Shown here piece after piece: positions 35,778-44,100 of a stretch of 57,739 bases of DNA. The first letter of the stretch is position 1. Each line of letters begins with the position of its first letter. Under the pieces are notes generated by a model. It was not told the DNA's origin and searched no databases. It saw nothing but the letters and a program-made list of their open reading frames with translations. This DNA comes from Mucilaginibacter sp. (GTDB taxonomy: Bacteria > Bacteroidota > Bacteroidia > Sphingobacteriales > Sphingobacteriaceae), in the NCBI GenBank assembly GCA_028287895.1, contig JAQBOV010000030.1, positions 1-57,739 of the forward strand. The letters run 5' to 3'. A program made the position numbers and the translations under genes.

Positions 35778-36659
35778 AGCAGATACCACTCTATAATCCG
35801 ACGGAGACATACCGGTATGTTTTTTAAAATACTTTCCAAACGAGGATTGATCGGGAAAGTGTATGTCATCGGCTACCCGGGCGATACTTATTTCATGATT
35901 TCTTAATAATACTTTCGCCTCGAGTATTACCGCGTCGTCTATCCATTCTCCCGCAGTCCTGCCGGTTACTTCCTTAATGGTTTCTGTTAAATGTTTTGGA
36001 GATACATAAAGTGCGTCAGCATAATATTGCACATTCCGGTGTCCTTTGTAATGGTGGAAAACAAGATCCTGGAAAAGGGCATTTAGTTCCTGTTTCCTTG
36101 TCTGCTTGCCTTTTATCATGGAATGCTGCTTTTCGTAAATGGCCTGCACCTCATAAAGCAGTGTGATTAAAATACCCCTTGATATTTCAGCCCGGTACGG
36201 ATGCTGTTCCCGCTCAAGTTTTTGCTGTATCCATAAATAAATATCCAGTATCATTTCAGCATCTGCCTTACCAGGATAAATTACCGGGATCGATGCGTTT
36301 TTAAAATAGCCGAATGATTCCAGAAAATGGCTGTTGACACTATTCTCTGCTAAAAATGCTTTACTAAAAACAATAAACCGGCATAAAAAATCATCACTGC
36401 TGTCATAGATCCTTAAAACGTGAAAAGGTGTTGCAAGCAGCATGGCGTCGGGCCGGGCCTGATAAACCTGCAGATTTACTTCTACCTGTGCAGTTCCCCG
36501 TGTGCAGATACCTACGATATAGCCTTCGGAACGATAAGGGAATTCACTTAAGCTCAATAATTGCTTTTCATCAGCTACGAAAAAATCAGCTCCCGCCAGT
36601 TTGTCCGCATATAGATCTGCAAATTTTGATAAGCTTAGTTGTCCAATTTTTTTATTCAT
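35772..36659 (-). CDS. AraC family transcriptional regulator
   Basis: 295 residues. The C-terminal AraC DNA-binding domain (about 205-293) has both helix-turn-helix units: VQYYADALYVSPKHLTETIK, then ISIARVADDIHFPDQSSFGKYF, ending KKHTGMSPSDYR. The N-terminal part (1 to about 180) is a cupin-like sensing domain with no recognised ligand site. It sits between the acyl-CoA dehydrogenase and FadL genes. Two near-identical copies of a 38-base site flank it and a third is near the other fad operon, so it is the obvious regulator of these genes. A fatty acid or acyl-CoA as effector is inference. Confidence 0.92.
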   Translation of the reverse strand: MNKKIGQLSLSKFADLYADKLAGADFFVADEKQLLSLSEFPYRSEGYIVGICTRGTAQVEVNLQVYQARPDAMLLATPFHVLRIYDSSDDFLCRFIVFSKAFLAENSVNSHFLESFGYFKNASIPVIYPGKADAEMILDIYLWIQQKLEREQHPYRAEISRGILITLLYEVQAIYEKQHSMIKGKQTRKQELNALFQDLVFHHYKGHRNVQYYADALYVSPKHLTETIKEVTGRTAGEWIDDAVILEAKVLLRNHEISIARVADDIHFPDQSSFGKYFKKHTGMSPSDYRVVSAY

Positions 36660-36749
36660 GCAGCATCAATATACAGTTTAATTACTGTCTTTATTAAAAA
36701 ACAAGGTTTCTAAGTAATTTTCCAGCCCGGTACTAAAATTAAGGTTTAT

Positions 36750-36787
36750 CCGACTTTTTGACTAATATCTCCGCATTATAGCCCTTT
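36750..36787 (+). promoter_or_regulatory. candidate AraC-family operator, copy 2
   Basis: The inverted counterpart of 35654-35691 (36 of 38 bases identical), with CCG at 36750 and 36771, 21 bp apart. It lies 98 bases before the FadL start, in the same orientation to FadL as copy 1 to the acyl-CoA dehydrogenase. CTAATTTTA occurs 56 bases after its start and at 57 bases in copy 1, so the whole promoter region is conserved. Confidence 0.75.
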
Positions 36788-36842
36788 TTTTCCTTTCAAT
36801 CCAAACTAATTTTATCCCCGATAGCTGCATCGTAGTTCAATA

Positions 36843-36850
36843 TACATTTG
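36843..36850 (+). promoter_or_regulatory. -7 promoter box of the FadL gene
   Basis: TACATTTG is a perfect TAnnTTTG match. The start would be near 36857, putting the operator about 80-105 bases upstream, suited to activation. Confidence 0.6.
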
Positions 36851-36875
36851 CCTGTCATAAACCAATTATTTACTT

Positions 36876-38099
36876 ATGAGAAAACTTTTACTCCTGGCGC
36901 TTGCCTTAGTGCCGGTTATGGCCTTTGCCCAGGGTTTCCAGGTGAACCTTGAGGGACAAAAACAAATAGGCATGGGCCATACCGGAACCGGGATCTTGCA
37001 AGACGGCGCCTCTGTATTTTTCAATCCCGGCGCTGTGGCCATGTTGCCGCAAAACTACCTGCAGGCAGGGATCAGCCCCTTATTTTTCAAATCTGATTTT
37101 AATCCTTCCGGTACATCCATACAAAATCAAACTGCGAATAAGATTGCAACTCCATTCACTTTTTATGCAGTCTGGGGGCCTAAATCAGCTTTCTGGAAAT
37201 TAGGTCTGGGTGTTTATACGCCCTTCGGTGGTTTAACTGATTGGGGTAATACCTGGCAGGGCAAATATGTGCTTGAAAGCCTTAACCTGAAAGCTATTTA
37301 TATTCAGCCTACATTGAGTATTAAGCTGGCTGATTTTCTGAGCCTGGGCGGAGGCTTTGTATATAACCGCGGCAGTGTAGACCTGACCAGGGCTATCCCT
37401 TTGGTAAACGGCTCTGGACAGGTAGGGCAAGCCGAACTGAAAGGCACCGGAAAAGGCTATGGATGGAACGCCGGTATCTACTTCAAAACGGAATCAGGCG
37501 TTTCCATAGGTATCACCCACCGCTCGCAGGTTAATACCACCCTTCCCAATGGCAATGCTATTTTTAATGTGCCTGCATCAGTGCAAAGCAGTTTCCCCCA
37601 GCCCAATACTTTTAGCTCGACGATACCTTTGCCTGCAACTAATTCAATCGGGTTTGGATTTTATCCCTGCCGTAAATGGGTGCTGGCCCTGGATGTTAAC
37701 CTGGTTGGCTGGGATGGATATAAAGTATTATCATTTGATTATAAATCCAATACGGCAGCATTAGGGGATACCCACTCGCCGAGGAATTACCAGGATGCGG
37801 TTAGTTTGCGTGGCGGTGCGCAATATAAAGCCAAAGATAACCTGGCCCTGCGTTTTGGCGGAGGTTATGCAAGTACAGCTGTTATGGATGGCTATGTAAC
37901 CCCCGAAGCGCCTGATGCCAACCGTGTATATGGCACTGTAGGCTTGGGTTATGCCATTGAGAAACATCTTGATCTGGACCTATCTTTTGAGTATGAGCAC
38001 CTGATGCAGCGCACGCAAACCAATATCGAATCGCAGTTAGCGGGTACTTTTAAAACCGATGTATATATTCCGGGTATTTCACTTGCTTATCATTGGTAA
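36876..38099 (+). CDS. FadL/OmpP1/TodX family outer membrane transporter
   Basis: 407 residues. The signal peptide MRKLLLLALALVPVMAFAQ is followed by the FadL-type N-terminal hatch (GFQVNLEGQKQIGMGHTGTG; DGASVFFNPGAVAML). A long series of amphipathic strands then ends in the outer-membrane C-terminal signal YHW. It takes up long-chain fatty acids or other hydrophobic compounds across the outer membrane. It is divergent from the AraC gene, carries the shared operator, and is followed after 19 bases by the SGNH lipoprotein gene, so both are one unit. Confidence 0.92.
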   Translation: MRKLLLLALALVPVMAFAQGFQVNLEGQKQIGMGHTGTGILQDGASVFFNPGAVAMLPQNYLQAGISPLFFKSDFNPSGTSIQNQTANKIATPFTFYAVWGPKSAFWKLGLGVYTPFGGLTDWGNTWQGKYVLESLNLKAIYIQPTLSIKLADFLSLGGGFVYNRGSVDLTRAIPLVNGSGQVGQAELKGTGKGYGWNAGIYFKTESGVSIGITHRSQVNTTLPNGNAIFNVPASVQSSFPQPNTFSSTIPLPATNSIGFGFYPCRKWVLALDVNLVGWDGYKVLSFDYKSNTAALGDTHSPRNYQDAVSLRGGAQYKAKDNLALRFGGGYASTAVMDGYVTPEAPDANRVYGTVGLGYAIEKHLDLDLSFEYEHLMQRTQTNIESQLAGTFKTDVYIPGISLAYHW

Positions 38100-38118
38100 T
38101 CCTTAAAGAAATTTATTC

Positions 38119-39438
38119 ATGAAAACGTTTAAACAACATACTTATATCATTGCAGGGTTACTTCTATTAGCAGCCTGCAGGCCCGAGATACATACGCCGA
38201 AACCAACCAGCGGTTCGGCCGATTTTTCAAGATACATATCCATCGGCAATTCATTAACTGCCGGTTATGCCGATGGCGGGTTATATCGTGCAGGGCAGCT
38301 GGTGTCCTATCCGGGCATTATCGGCAAACAAATGCAATCTGTTGGCGGCGGCGTTTTTACACAGCCATTATTCAGTGCCGACCAGGCAAACGGTTCGGGT
38401 TATTTATCGTTGACAGGATTTAATGCAGATGGCACACCCATTACCACTCCTGTTACCACTAACGTTGCCATACGTGGCATACTTCCTGTGCCCGGATTTG
38501 GTAATGTTACCTTATATAGCAAATATACCGGCGACATTAACAACTATGGCGTACCGGGAATAAAATTACTGCATATTGCTTATGCCCCTTACGGTAACGT
38601 GAATGGTTATTATGAACGGTTGTTAGCCGGCAATGCGCCAACCAACAATACCGATTATCTTGACTTTGTAACAGCAAAGCCATTTACCTTTTTCTCCAAC
38701 TGGCTGGGTAATAATGATGCCCTGGGTTATGCTACATCGGGCGGAGCGGCGGATGTACTGACGGATAAAACCACCTTTGCCCAATTGTACGGCATGCTGA
38801 TCAGCAAAATGACCGCCGGCGGGCAAAAAGGTGTTGTGGCTACCATTCCGGATGTAACGGCAATCCCTTATTTTAATACCATCACCGTTGGTGCCGTTTT
38901 AGGCGGCGTGCAAAAAGCAAATCCACAGGTGCAGGCCATTTTTATTAATGCACTTGTATCAGGCAGCACTTATGCACCAAGACCTGCTACGGCAAAGGAC
39001 CTGATCGTCCTTACCTTTCCTACCGGTAAGATTGCTCAGCCGGTGATGACCCCTTATGGTGCGCTGCCGTATGGTTTAACGCCTTATACGCCTATTGATA
39101 ATCAATATGTGCTGGATGAAAAGGAAGTTGTCCTGACCCAGAGCTATATACAATCCTACAACGCTACTATTAAATCTATCGCGGCAGCAAAAGGTTTGGC
39201 GGTATTTGACGCCTATACTTTTTTGAACAATGTAAAGCAGAACGGTTTGGTGGTAGATGGCGTAAGCGTCAATTCAAATTATATCAGCGGGGGTTTATTC
39301 TCCCTGGACGGTGTGCACCTTACGCCACGGGGATATGCCATAGTGGCCAATGAATTTATAAAGGCGATCAATGGGAAATATGGTTCATCAATACCGCTGG
39401 CAAATGTTTCCGATTATAATGGGGTTAAGCTTCCTTAA
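38119..39438 (+). CDS. SGNH/GDSL-type lipoprotein esterase
   Basis: 439 residues. The lipobox LLLLAAC gives Cys20. SGNH block I is ISIGNSLTAGYADGG with nucleophile Ser45 (GNSL variant common in Bacteroidota). Block III is NWLGNNDALGYATSG (G-x-N-D), and block V is DGVHLTPRGYAI with the Asp/His pair. It is probably a surface or periplasmic esterase releasing fatty acids for the FadL encoded immediately upstream. It closes the FadL operon. Confidence 0.9.
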   Translation: MKTFKQHTYIIAGLLLLAACRPEIHTPKPTSGSADFSRYISIGNSLTAGYADGGLYRAGQLVSYPGIIGKQMQSVGGGVFTQPLFSADQANGSGYLSLTGFNADGTPITTPVTTNVAIRGILPVPGFGNVTLYSKYTGDINNYGVPGIKLLHIAYAPYGNVNGYYERLLAGNAPTNNTDYLDFVTAKPFTFFSNWLGNNDALGYATSGGAADVLTDKTTFAQLYGMLISKMTAGGQKGVVATIPDVTAIPYFNTITVGAVLGGVQKANPQVQAIFINALVSGSTYAPRPATAKDLIVLTFPTGKIAQPVMTPYGALPYGLTPYTPIDNQYVLDEKEVVLTQSYIQSYNATIKSIAAAKGLAVFDAYTFLNNVKQNGLVVDGVSVNSNYISGGLFSLDGVHLTPRGYAIVANEFIKAINGKYGSSIPLANVSDYNGVKLP

Positions 39439-39649
39439 TTCAGTTGGCAGTGGACCATTGTCCTTTTTTTTCCGGGGCTAAACTTCTATGCTTAATAAAT
39501 GCCTGACTGCTATTCCGGTCTGCCTGAATTTAAAAGCGACACGCTATAATACTTTTGTCATTTATTTAATTTATTATTAATTTATTTATCCATTAAGAAA
39601 CATTTTCAGATAAAATGACTACCTTGCACGCTTATTAAAATAAAATACA

Positions 39650-39844
39650 ATGCAAAAAGAAGGAACAGTGAAGTTTTTCAATAATCTTAAAGGTTTTGGA
39701 TTTATTTCGCAGAGTGATAACAGAAGTGATATTTTTGTACACTCAACAGGTCTGATCGACGAAATTCGTGAAAACGATAAAGTACAGTACGATGTAGAAG
39801 AAGGCAAAAAAGGCCTTAACGCAGTAAATGTAAAAGTCGTTTAA
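39650..39844 (+). CDS. cold-shock domain protein
   Basis: 64 residues, a single cold-shock domain that binds single-stranded RNA. RNP1 is LKGFGFIS, RNP2 is DIFVHST, the N-terminus is EGTVKFFN, and the end VNVKVV is typical. A -7-like sequence (TACCTTGC at 39620) lies just upstream, leaving a short 5' leader of about 20 bases. That is unlike the long thermosensing leaders of E. coli cspA. Confidence 0.95.
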   Translation: MQKEGTVKFFNNLKGFGFISQSDNRSDIFVHSTGLIDEIRENDKVQYDVEEGKKGLNAVNVKVV

Positions 39845-39866
39845 TCAATAACTATAAATTACGCGT

Positions 39867-39900
39867 AAAGCATCCGCCTTTACCGGTGGGTGCTTTTTTT
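39867..39900 (+). terminator. intrinsic terminator after the cold-shock gene
   Basis: AAAGCATCCGCC (39867-39878) pairs with GGTGGGTGCTTT (39885-39896) with two wobble pairs, followed by a run of T. Confidence 0.8.
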
Positions 39901-39939
39901 ATTACTAAAATCCATCTATAAAATTCAAATATCAGAATT

Positions 39940-40146
39940 ATGGCAAAATCACAGGCAACCTTTATGAAGAAGCAACGCGAAAAGAATCGCCAAAAGAAAA
40001 AAGAAGAAAAAGCAGTGCGTAAGCAGGAAAGACGCGAATATTCAACCGGTGGTGGCTTAGAGCATATGATGGCTTATGTAAATGAATTTGGAGAACTAAC
40101 TTCTGTAATGCCACAAAGCCTGCTTAAAAATTCCGAAGCTGCATAA
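39940..40146 (+). CDS. small highly basic protein accompanying cold-shock genes
   Basis: 68 residues. The first half is almost all charged (KKQREKNRQKKKEEKAVRKQ), as in a long basic helix that could bind RNA. The second half has GGGLEHMMAYVNEFGELTS. A protein of this pattern commonly follows a cold-shock gene in Bacteroidota, so the pair may act together on RNA; this link is from recollection of gene order, not from a search. Confidence 0.75.
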   Translation: MAKSQATFMKKQREKNRQKKKEEKAVRKQERREYSTGGGLEHMMAYVNEFGELTSVMPQSLLKNSEAA

Positions 40147-40458
40147 GTAAGCTCAACCGCCCTGGTTACATTCCTGATTTAGGCACCGGTGTCAATTAAC
40201 TGAAAAGGCTAGGCAATAATAAATAAGTGAATTAACAGTTTACTATATAACACAGTTTTTCAATATTCTACAAAGTACCTGCAGTTTCTGGCCGGATATC
40301 CACAAACGTTTGCCGGTTGTTTACAGCGCAGCTTAATTTATTGCGTTCGTTCAATCAGGGCAAATCCAGGGTAACAGTGAATGACACCTCTCTGTTTTGT
40401 TACCGTCACCGGCAATTGAATAGCCTGCTGTTATTTACTATCAACAATACTATTTTTT
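40147..40458. other. intergenic, no gene recognised
   Basis: 312 bases between the basic protein and the desaturase. AT-rich, without a clear TAnnTTTG box, hairpin or coding frame that resembles a protein. It presumably contains the desaturase promoter. Confidence 0.4.
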
Positions 40459-41190
40459 ATGATGATACTGATTTTTTTTATTTCCCACTGGTTCATGTCG
40501 CTTTTCTTTCAAACATTTTTCCAGCACCGCTATGCTTCCCACCGGATGTTTACCACGAATAAATTCTGGGAACGTGTATTTTATTTAATGGCCTATCTTT
40601 TTGAGGGCACCTCTTTTTTAAATCCGCGCGCTTATGCGATGATGCACCGGCAGCACCATGCTTTCAGCGACACCGAAAAGGACCCACATTCGCCGCACTT
40701 CTTTACCGACATTTATCAAATGATGCAGGCGACTATTAATACCTTCGGGGACTATGTGAAAAGAACCAAAGATCCTGAGGGGCAATTTCCCGGCCACTAC
40801 CCGGAATGGCCAGTAATTGACCGTATAGGCTCTTCCATCCTATCCAGGCTGCTTTTTGCTGCCGCCTACACTTGTTTTTATATCTTCTTTGCAACGCATT
40901 GGTGGATGTTTCTGTTATTGCCGGTACATTTTATGATGGGGCCTATTCATGGTGCCATAGTAAACTGGTGCGGCCATAAATACGGCTACAGGAATTTTGA
41001 CAACAAGGATAAATCAAAAAACACCACACCTTTTGACTTTCTAATGCTTGGTGAACTTTTTCAGAATAATCACCACAAGCATCCTAACAGTGCCAACTTC
41101 GGCAAGAAGTGGTTCGAGATCGACCCGGTTTACCCGGTCATGAAACTCCTGCATTGGATGCGGATCATTAGCTTAAGAAAAGCGTATTAA
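40459..41190 (+). CDS. membrane fatty-acid (acyl-CoA) desaturase
   Basis: 243 residues, with hydrophobic segments at the N-terminus and around 130-165. The three di-iron His boxes are present: HRYASH (about 23-28), HRQHH (about 64-68) and NNHHKHP near 205, with an extra HGAIVNWCGHKYG motif. It inserts a double bond into acyl chains at the inner membrane and so adjusts membrane fluidity. It lies next to the cold-shock gene and a few kb from the beta-oxidation genes. Confidence 0.9.
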   Translation: MMILIFFISHWFMSLFFQTFFQHRYASHRMFTTNKFWERVFYLMAYLFEGTSFLNPRAYAMMHRQHHAFSDTEKDPHSPHFFTDIYQMMQATINTFGDYVKRTKDPEGQFPGHYPEWPVIDRIGSSILSRLLFAAAYTCFYIFFATHWWMFLLLPVHFMMGPIHGAIVNWCGHKYGYRNFDNKDKSKNTTPFDFLMLGELFQNNHHKHPNSANFGKKWFEIDPVYPVMKLLHWMRIISLRKAY

Positions 41191-41267
41191 AGATCATACT
41201 ATAAGTACAGACCCAAGGGCACTGTCGAAAATTGAAATAACTTCCATTAACAAAAAATATAAATAAG

Positions 41268-41591
41268 ATGAACAATCAAAGTATCGAATACCAAGCCCGA
41301 GAATATCTTTTTGACTTAAATAACGCCGCCAAAGAAAATGGCTTTAAGGCCGATGAACGCTGGAAGGTTAGCCTGGCAACCGCCGCTGAAAAGGAAGTGA
41401 TCGAAAAAAATTATTACCCGACCATTTCCACGGAGGTTGTACCCGAAGTTTTATCAGAAATGTTCCGTATTGTTAAAGCTACGCTAAGCCAGGCTCTTGA
41501 CAGTCTCGAAAAGACGCTGGATGAAAAAAGCGCGACCGAAAATAAGCTGCAATATGTAATTGCATACAATCCAAACCGGCTGCGCCGTTAA
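41268..41591 (+). CDS. hypothetical protein
   Basis: 107 residues, soluble, mostly helical. There is a charged N-terminal half (YQAREYLFDLNNAAKENGF), a middle PTISTEVVPEVLSEMFRIV, and a Leu/Glu helix LDSLEKTLDEKSATENK. No family recognised. The gene starts 77 bases after the desaturase and has its own terminator, so it may be the last gene of that transcript. Confidence 0.65.
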   Translation: MNNQSIEYQAREYLFDLNNAAKENGFKADERWKVSLATAAEKEVIEKNYYPTISTEVVPEVLSEMFRIVKATLSQALDSLEKTLDEKSATENKLQYVIAYNPNRLRR

Positions 41592-41651
41592 AACAGCACA
41601 GCAAGGGCCTGAACAATCTCAATTCAAACATAACGCTATGTTCAATAGGAT

Positions 41652-41683
41652 AAAAGCGGGTAACCACAGGTTATCCGCTTTTT
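41652..41683 (+). terminator. strong intrinsic terminator
   Basis: AAAGCGGGTAACC (41653-41665) pairs with GGTTATCCGCTTT (41669-41681) across a three-base loop with one wobble pair. T residues follow. Confidence 0.88.
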
Positions 41684-41772
41684 GTGCGCCCGGGCGGGTG
41701 CCGGAACCTTTTTTTAGCTCAATTTGAAAATATAAAATTCTCAGATAAAAGGAACCGGAGGCGTTCTGTAAT

Positions 41773-42105
41773 TTAATGCGGCTTTGTACCACAGGTTACA
41801 TCACTGGTCACTCCAGTTATCTGCCCGCCATCTCAGACGATAAGAATACCGCAACATTGGCTATATCCTCCGTCAACCGAAGCCTTTTCATCATGGTGTG
41901 CTGTTCCATTTTTTGGATAATAGGCGCCATTCCTTCGGGGTGACGGTCAATCGCCTCTTTAAACACCCCGGAGTCTGGGGAACCTGCCGGCCGTATAATT
42001 TACGCCATATACGCCTGACGCTGAAGCAAGGTTTCTCGAAAAGCTTTCTATGGCGCAAAACCGCCCGTAAAAGGACAGCCTATTCCTCCTGACCTGGCGG
42101 CAAGG
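41773..42105 (-). pseudogene. decayed short-chain dehydrogenase/reductase, C-terminal part
   Basis: Read on the minus strand, three frames in turn give SDR-like sequence. ARSGGIGCPFTGGF comes first, then AIESFSRNLASASGVYGVN. IIRPAGSPDSGVFKEAIDRH, continuing to LTEDIANVAVFLSSEMAG, follows. QITGVTSDVTCGTKPH then a stop (41773-41775) completes it. This matches the end of an SDR (helix, substrate loop, the classical end LASDxAxxITG). At least three frameshifts break it, and the N-terminal half is missing where the repeat at 42136 begins. It is a dead gene. Confidence 0.75.
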
Positions 42106-42135
42106 GGATAAAATAACTCGGCATTAAATGATAGA

Positions 42136-42376
42136 TCTACTGTACCTGCTTTTCCCAAAAATGCTTTCACCAGATCGGCTTGTTTGCCCGCATGGCCTTT
42201 GCCGGCAAATCAGCCACAACCGCGGGCTGCAAAATGTTGCCCCGCTTCTGTTGCACAGGCCGCACTTGAGCAATTACTACGATGCCCTCGCCTGCGCTCA
42301 TAGCCATCGTTGCGCGTTTCGGCCGAAGCTGCTCTGCTGACCCTAAAAATACAATTTCCGGGAATGCTTATTGTAA
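42136..42376. repeat. dispersed repeat element, copy A
   Basis: About 240 bases similar to 47746-47972. Shared blocks include CATGGC..TTTG.. with CGGCAAATC, then GTTGCCCC.CTT, the AGC.ATT..TA pattern, and CTGATTTCGG / GTTTCGG leading to CCGAAGC..GTCTGCTGAC. Both copies keep a plus-strand frame reading ..MP..AL.AI....FGRS.SAD, but with stops before it. No transposase or terminal repeat was found. The remaining 42377-42496 has no recognisable gene. Confidence 0.65.
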
Positions 42377-42496
42377 AAAAACCAATAACAAAGCGGTAGC
42401 GGGCTTGTGCGCCAAACGAAATTTTTCGGATCAATTTTTGCAAATCATTGTAATATTATTAATGGGAAATGATTTGCCCGAATAAGGGGACCGGAA

Positions 42497-44050
42497 ATGA
42501 AACTGAAAGACAAAACAGATAGTGAATTCAAACGGGCTCTTCATACGCTGGGCACTCCTCACTCCTATTGGCTCACCCGCTTTGTTATTCTTCGCCTGCT
42601 TGGCGTAATCTACGCGGTGGCGTTCCTGGTGGCCGTCAATCAGATCGTTCCATTGATAGGCGCCAGCGGGCTCCTTCCCCTGGGGATCTATCTGAAGCAG
42701 GTAAGCCATGCACTGGGGTCGGCCGGATCTGGTTTCGTACATCTGCCCTCACTGTTTTGGCTCTGGCATTCTGACACTGCCCTTTTAACGGTCGCCTGGA
42801 TCGGATTGGTGCTTTCATGTGTTGTAGTGGCAGGCTATGCGGATGCGCTGCTGCTTGGTGTTCTATGGTTCCTTTACATGTCAATCGTTCATGCCGGACA
42901 AGATTGGTATGGATACGGCTGGGAAATCCAGCTTACCGAAACCGGTTTCCTGGCTATCTTTCTCTGTCCGCTTCTGGACCTGCGCCCATTTCCCCGGTAT
43001 GCGCCACCCCTGCCGATCATCGTTTTATTCCGGTGGCTTACCTTCCGCCTGATGATCGGATCAGGATTGATCAAGATCCGCGGCGATGAGATCTGGCGTA
43101 ACGGCACCGCCTTATATTACCACTTCGAAACACAGCCCATTCCAGGTCCGCTGAGCCGGTGGTTCCATTTTCTGCCGCGTATAGCTCTGCAAATTGGCGT
43201 GTGGTTCAATTTTGTGGCCGAGCTTGTGGCGCCATGGTTCATATTCTGGCCGCCGCTTGCGCGTCATATTGCCGGAGTGGTGATTGTGTTATTCCAGGTC
43301 AGCATTATCTTAAGCGGCAACCTCTCGTTTTTAAACTGGCTGACTATTGTGCCCGCCCTGGCTTGTTTTGATGACAGCTTCTGGGGCAGGCTTCTTCCGC
43401 GCCGGCTAGTTCGTAAGGCGCAAGCCGCTGCTGACCGAGCCGAAGAATCAACGCCTATGCTAACCACCGCCTGGGCTGTTACTTTTGTTATTGCACTCCT
43501 GAGCATCCAGCCTGTGCTTAACGTACTATCTCCGGGACAGATCATGAACACCTCATTCGACCCTTTTGATCTGGTAAATACCTATGGTGCATTCGGCACT
43601 GTAGGGAAGGAACGTTTGAACGTGGTATTCGAAGGAACAATGGACGATACGACCGGCAACAAAGCCAACTGGAAACCGTACATCTACAAAGGCCTGCCGG
43701 TGTTGCCCGGCAGGCGGCCGCCTCAAGTAGCCCCATACCAGCTACGTTTAGACTGGCAGATGTGGTTCGCATCCATGTCGTCTGCCGATCAATATCCATG
43801 GACATATAACCTGGCGTGGAAACTTCTTCACAATGACCCCGGCGCTGTCAGCTTGTTTGCCTGTAATCCCTTTGCAGGCAAGCCGCCACAATTTATCCGG
43901 GCCGTCATATACCGCTATCAATTTGCAAAGCCCGGCAACCCACAAGGCCTTTGGTGGACCCGTGCGCGAATCGGCGATTGGATTCCGGTTGTATCGCTCA
44001 AAGATCAGCGGCTGATCAAATTTCTGCAATATGAACAATGGATTCGCTAA
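42497..44050 (+). CDS. lipase maturation factor family membrane protein
   Basis: 517 residues with about six to eight membrane segments up to residue 360 and a C-terminal globular part. Family features of lipase maturation factor (LMF1/2) proteins: WYGYGWEIQLTETGFLAIFL, RWLTFRLMIGSGLIKIRGDE, WRNGTALYYHFETQPIPGPL, and the C-terminal RLDWQMWFAS. In animals LMF1 is needed for lipase folding; the bacterial role is unknown. By eye the gene is clearly richer in G+C than its neighbours, and it lies beside a pseudogene and a repeat, which suggests acquisition. Confidence 0.88.
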   Translation: MKLKDKTDSEFKRALHTLGTPHSYWLTRFVILRLLGVIYAVAFLVAVNQIVPLIGASGLLPLGIYLKQVSHALGSAGSGFVHLPSLFWLWHSDTALLTVAWIGLVLSCVVVAGYADALLLGVLWFLYMSIVHAGQDWYGYGWEIQLTETGFLAIFLCPLLDLRPFPRYAPPLPIIVLFRWLTFRLMIGSGLIKIRGDEIWRNGTALYYHFETQPIPGPLSRWFHFLPRIALQIGVWFNFVAELVAPWFIFWPPLARHIAGVVIVLFQVSIILSGNLSFLNWLTIVPALACFDDSFWGRLLPRRLVRKAQAAADRAEESTPMLTTAWAVTFVIALLSIQPVLNVLSPGQIMNTSFDPFDLVNTYGAFGTVGKERLNVVFEGTMDDTTGNKANWKPYIYKGLPVLPGRRPPQVAPYQLRLDWQMWFASMSSADQYPWTYNLAWKLLHNDPGAVSLFACNPFAGKPPQFIRAVIYRYQFAKPGNPQGLWWTRARIGDWIPVVSLKDQRLIKFLQYEQWIR

Positions 44051-44100
44051 AGCCAAAAGTTCAGGACAATGGCGACGAATCCGGAACCACCCTTCAATTG

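Noticed and set aside
42210..42443. 77-codon minus-strand frame across repeat copy A
   Set aside because: Same reason as for copy B: the frame is not preserved between the copies except in short pieces.
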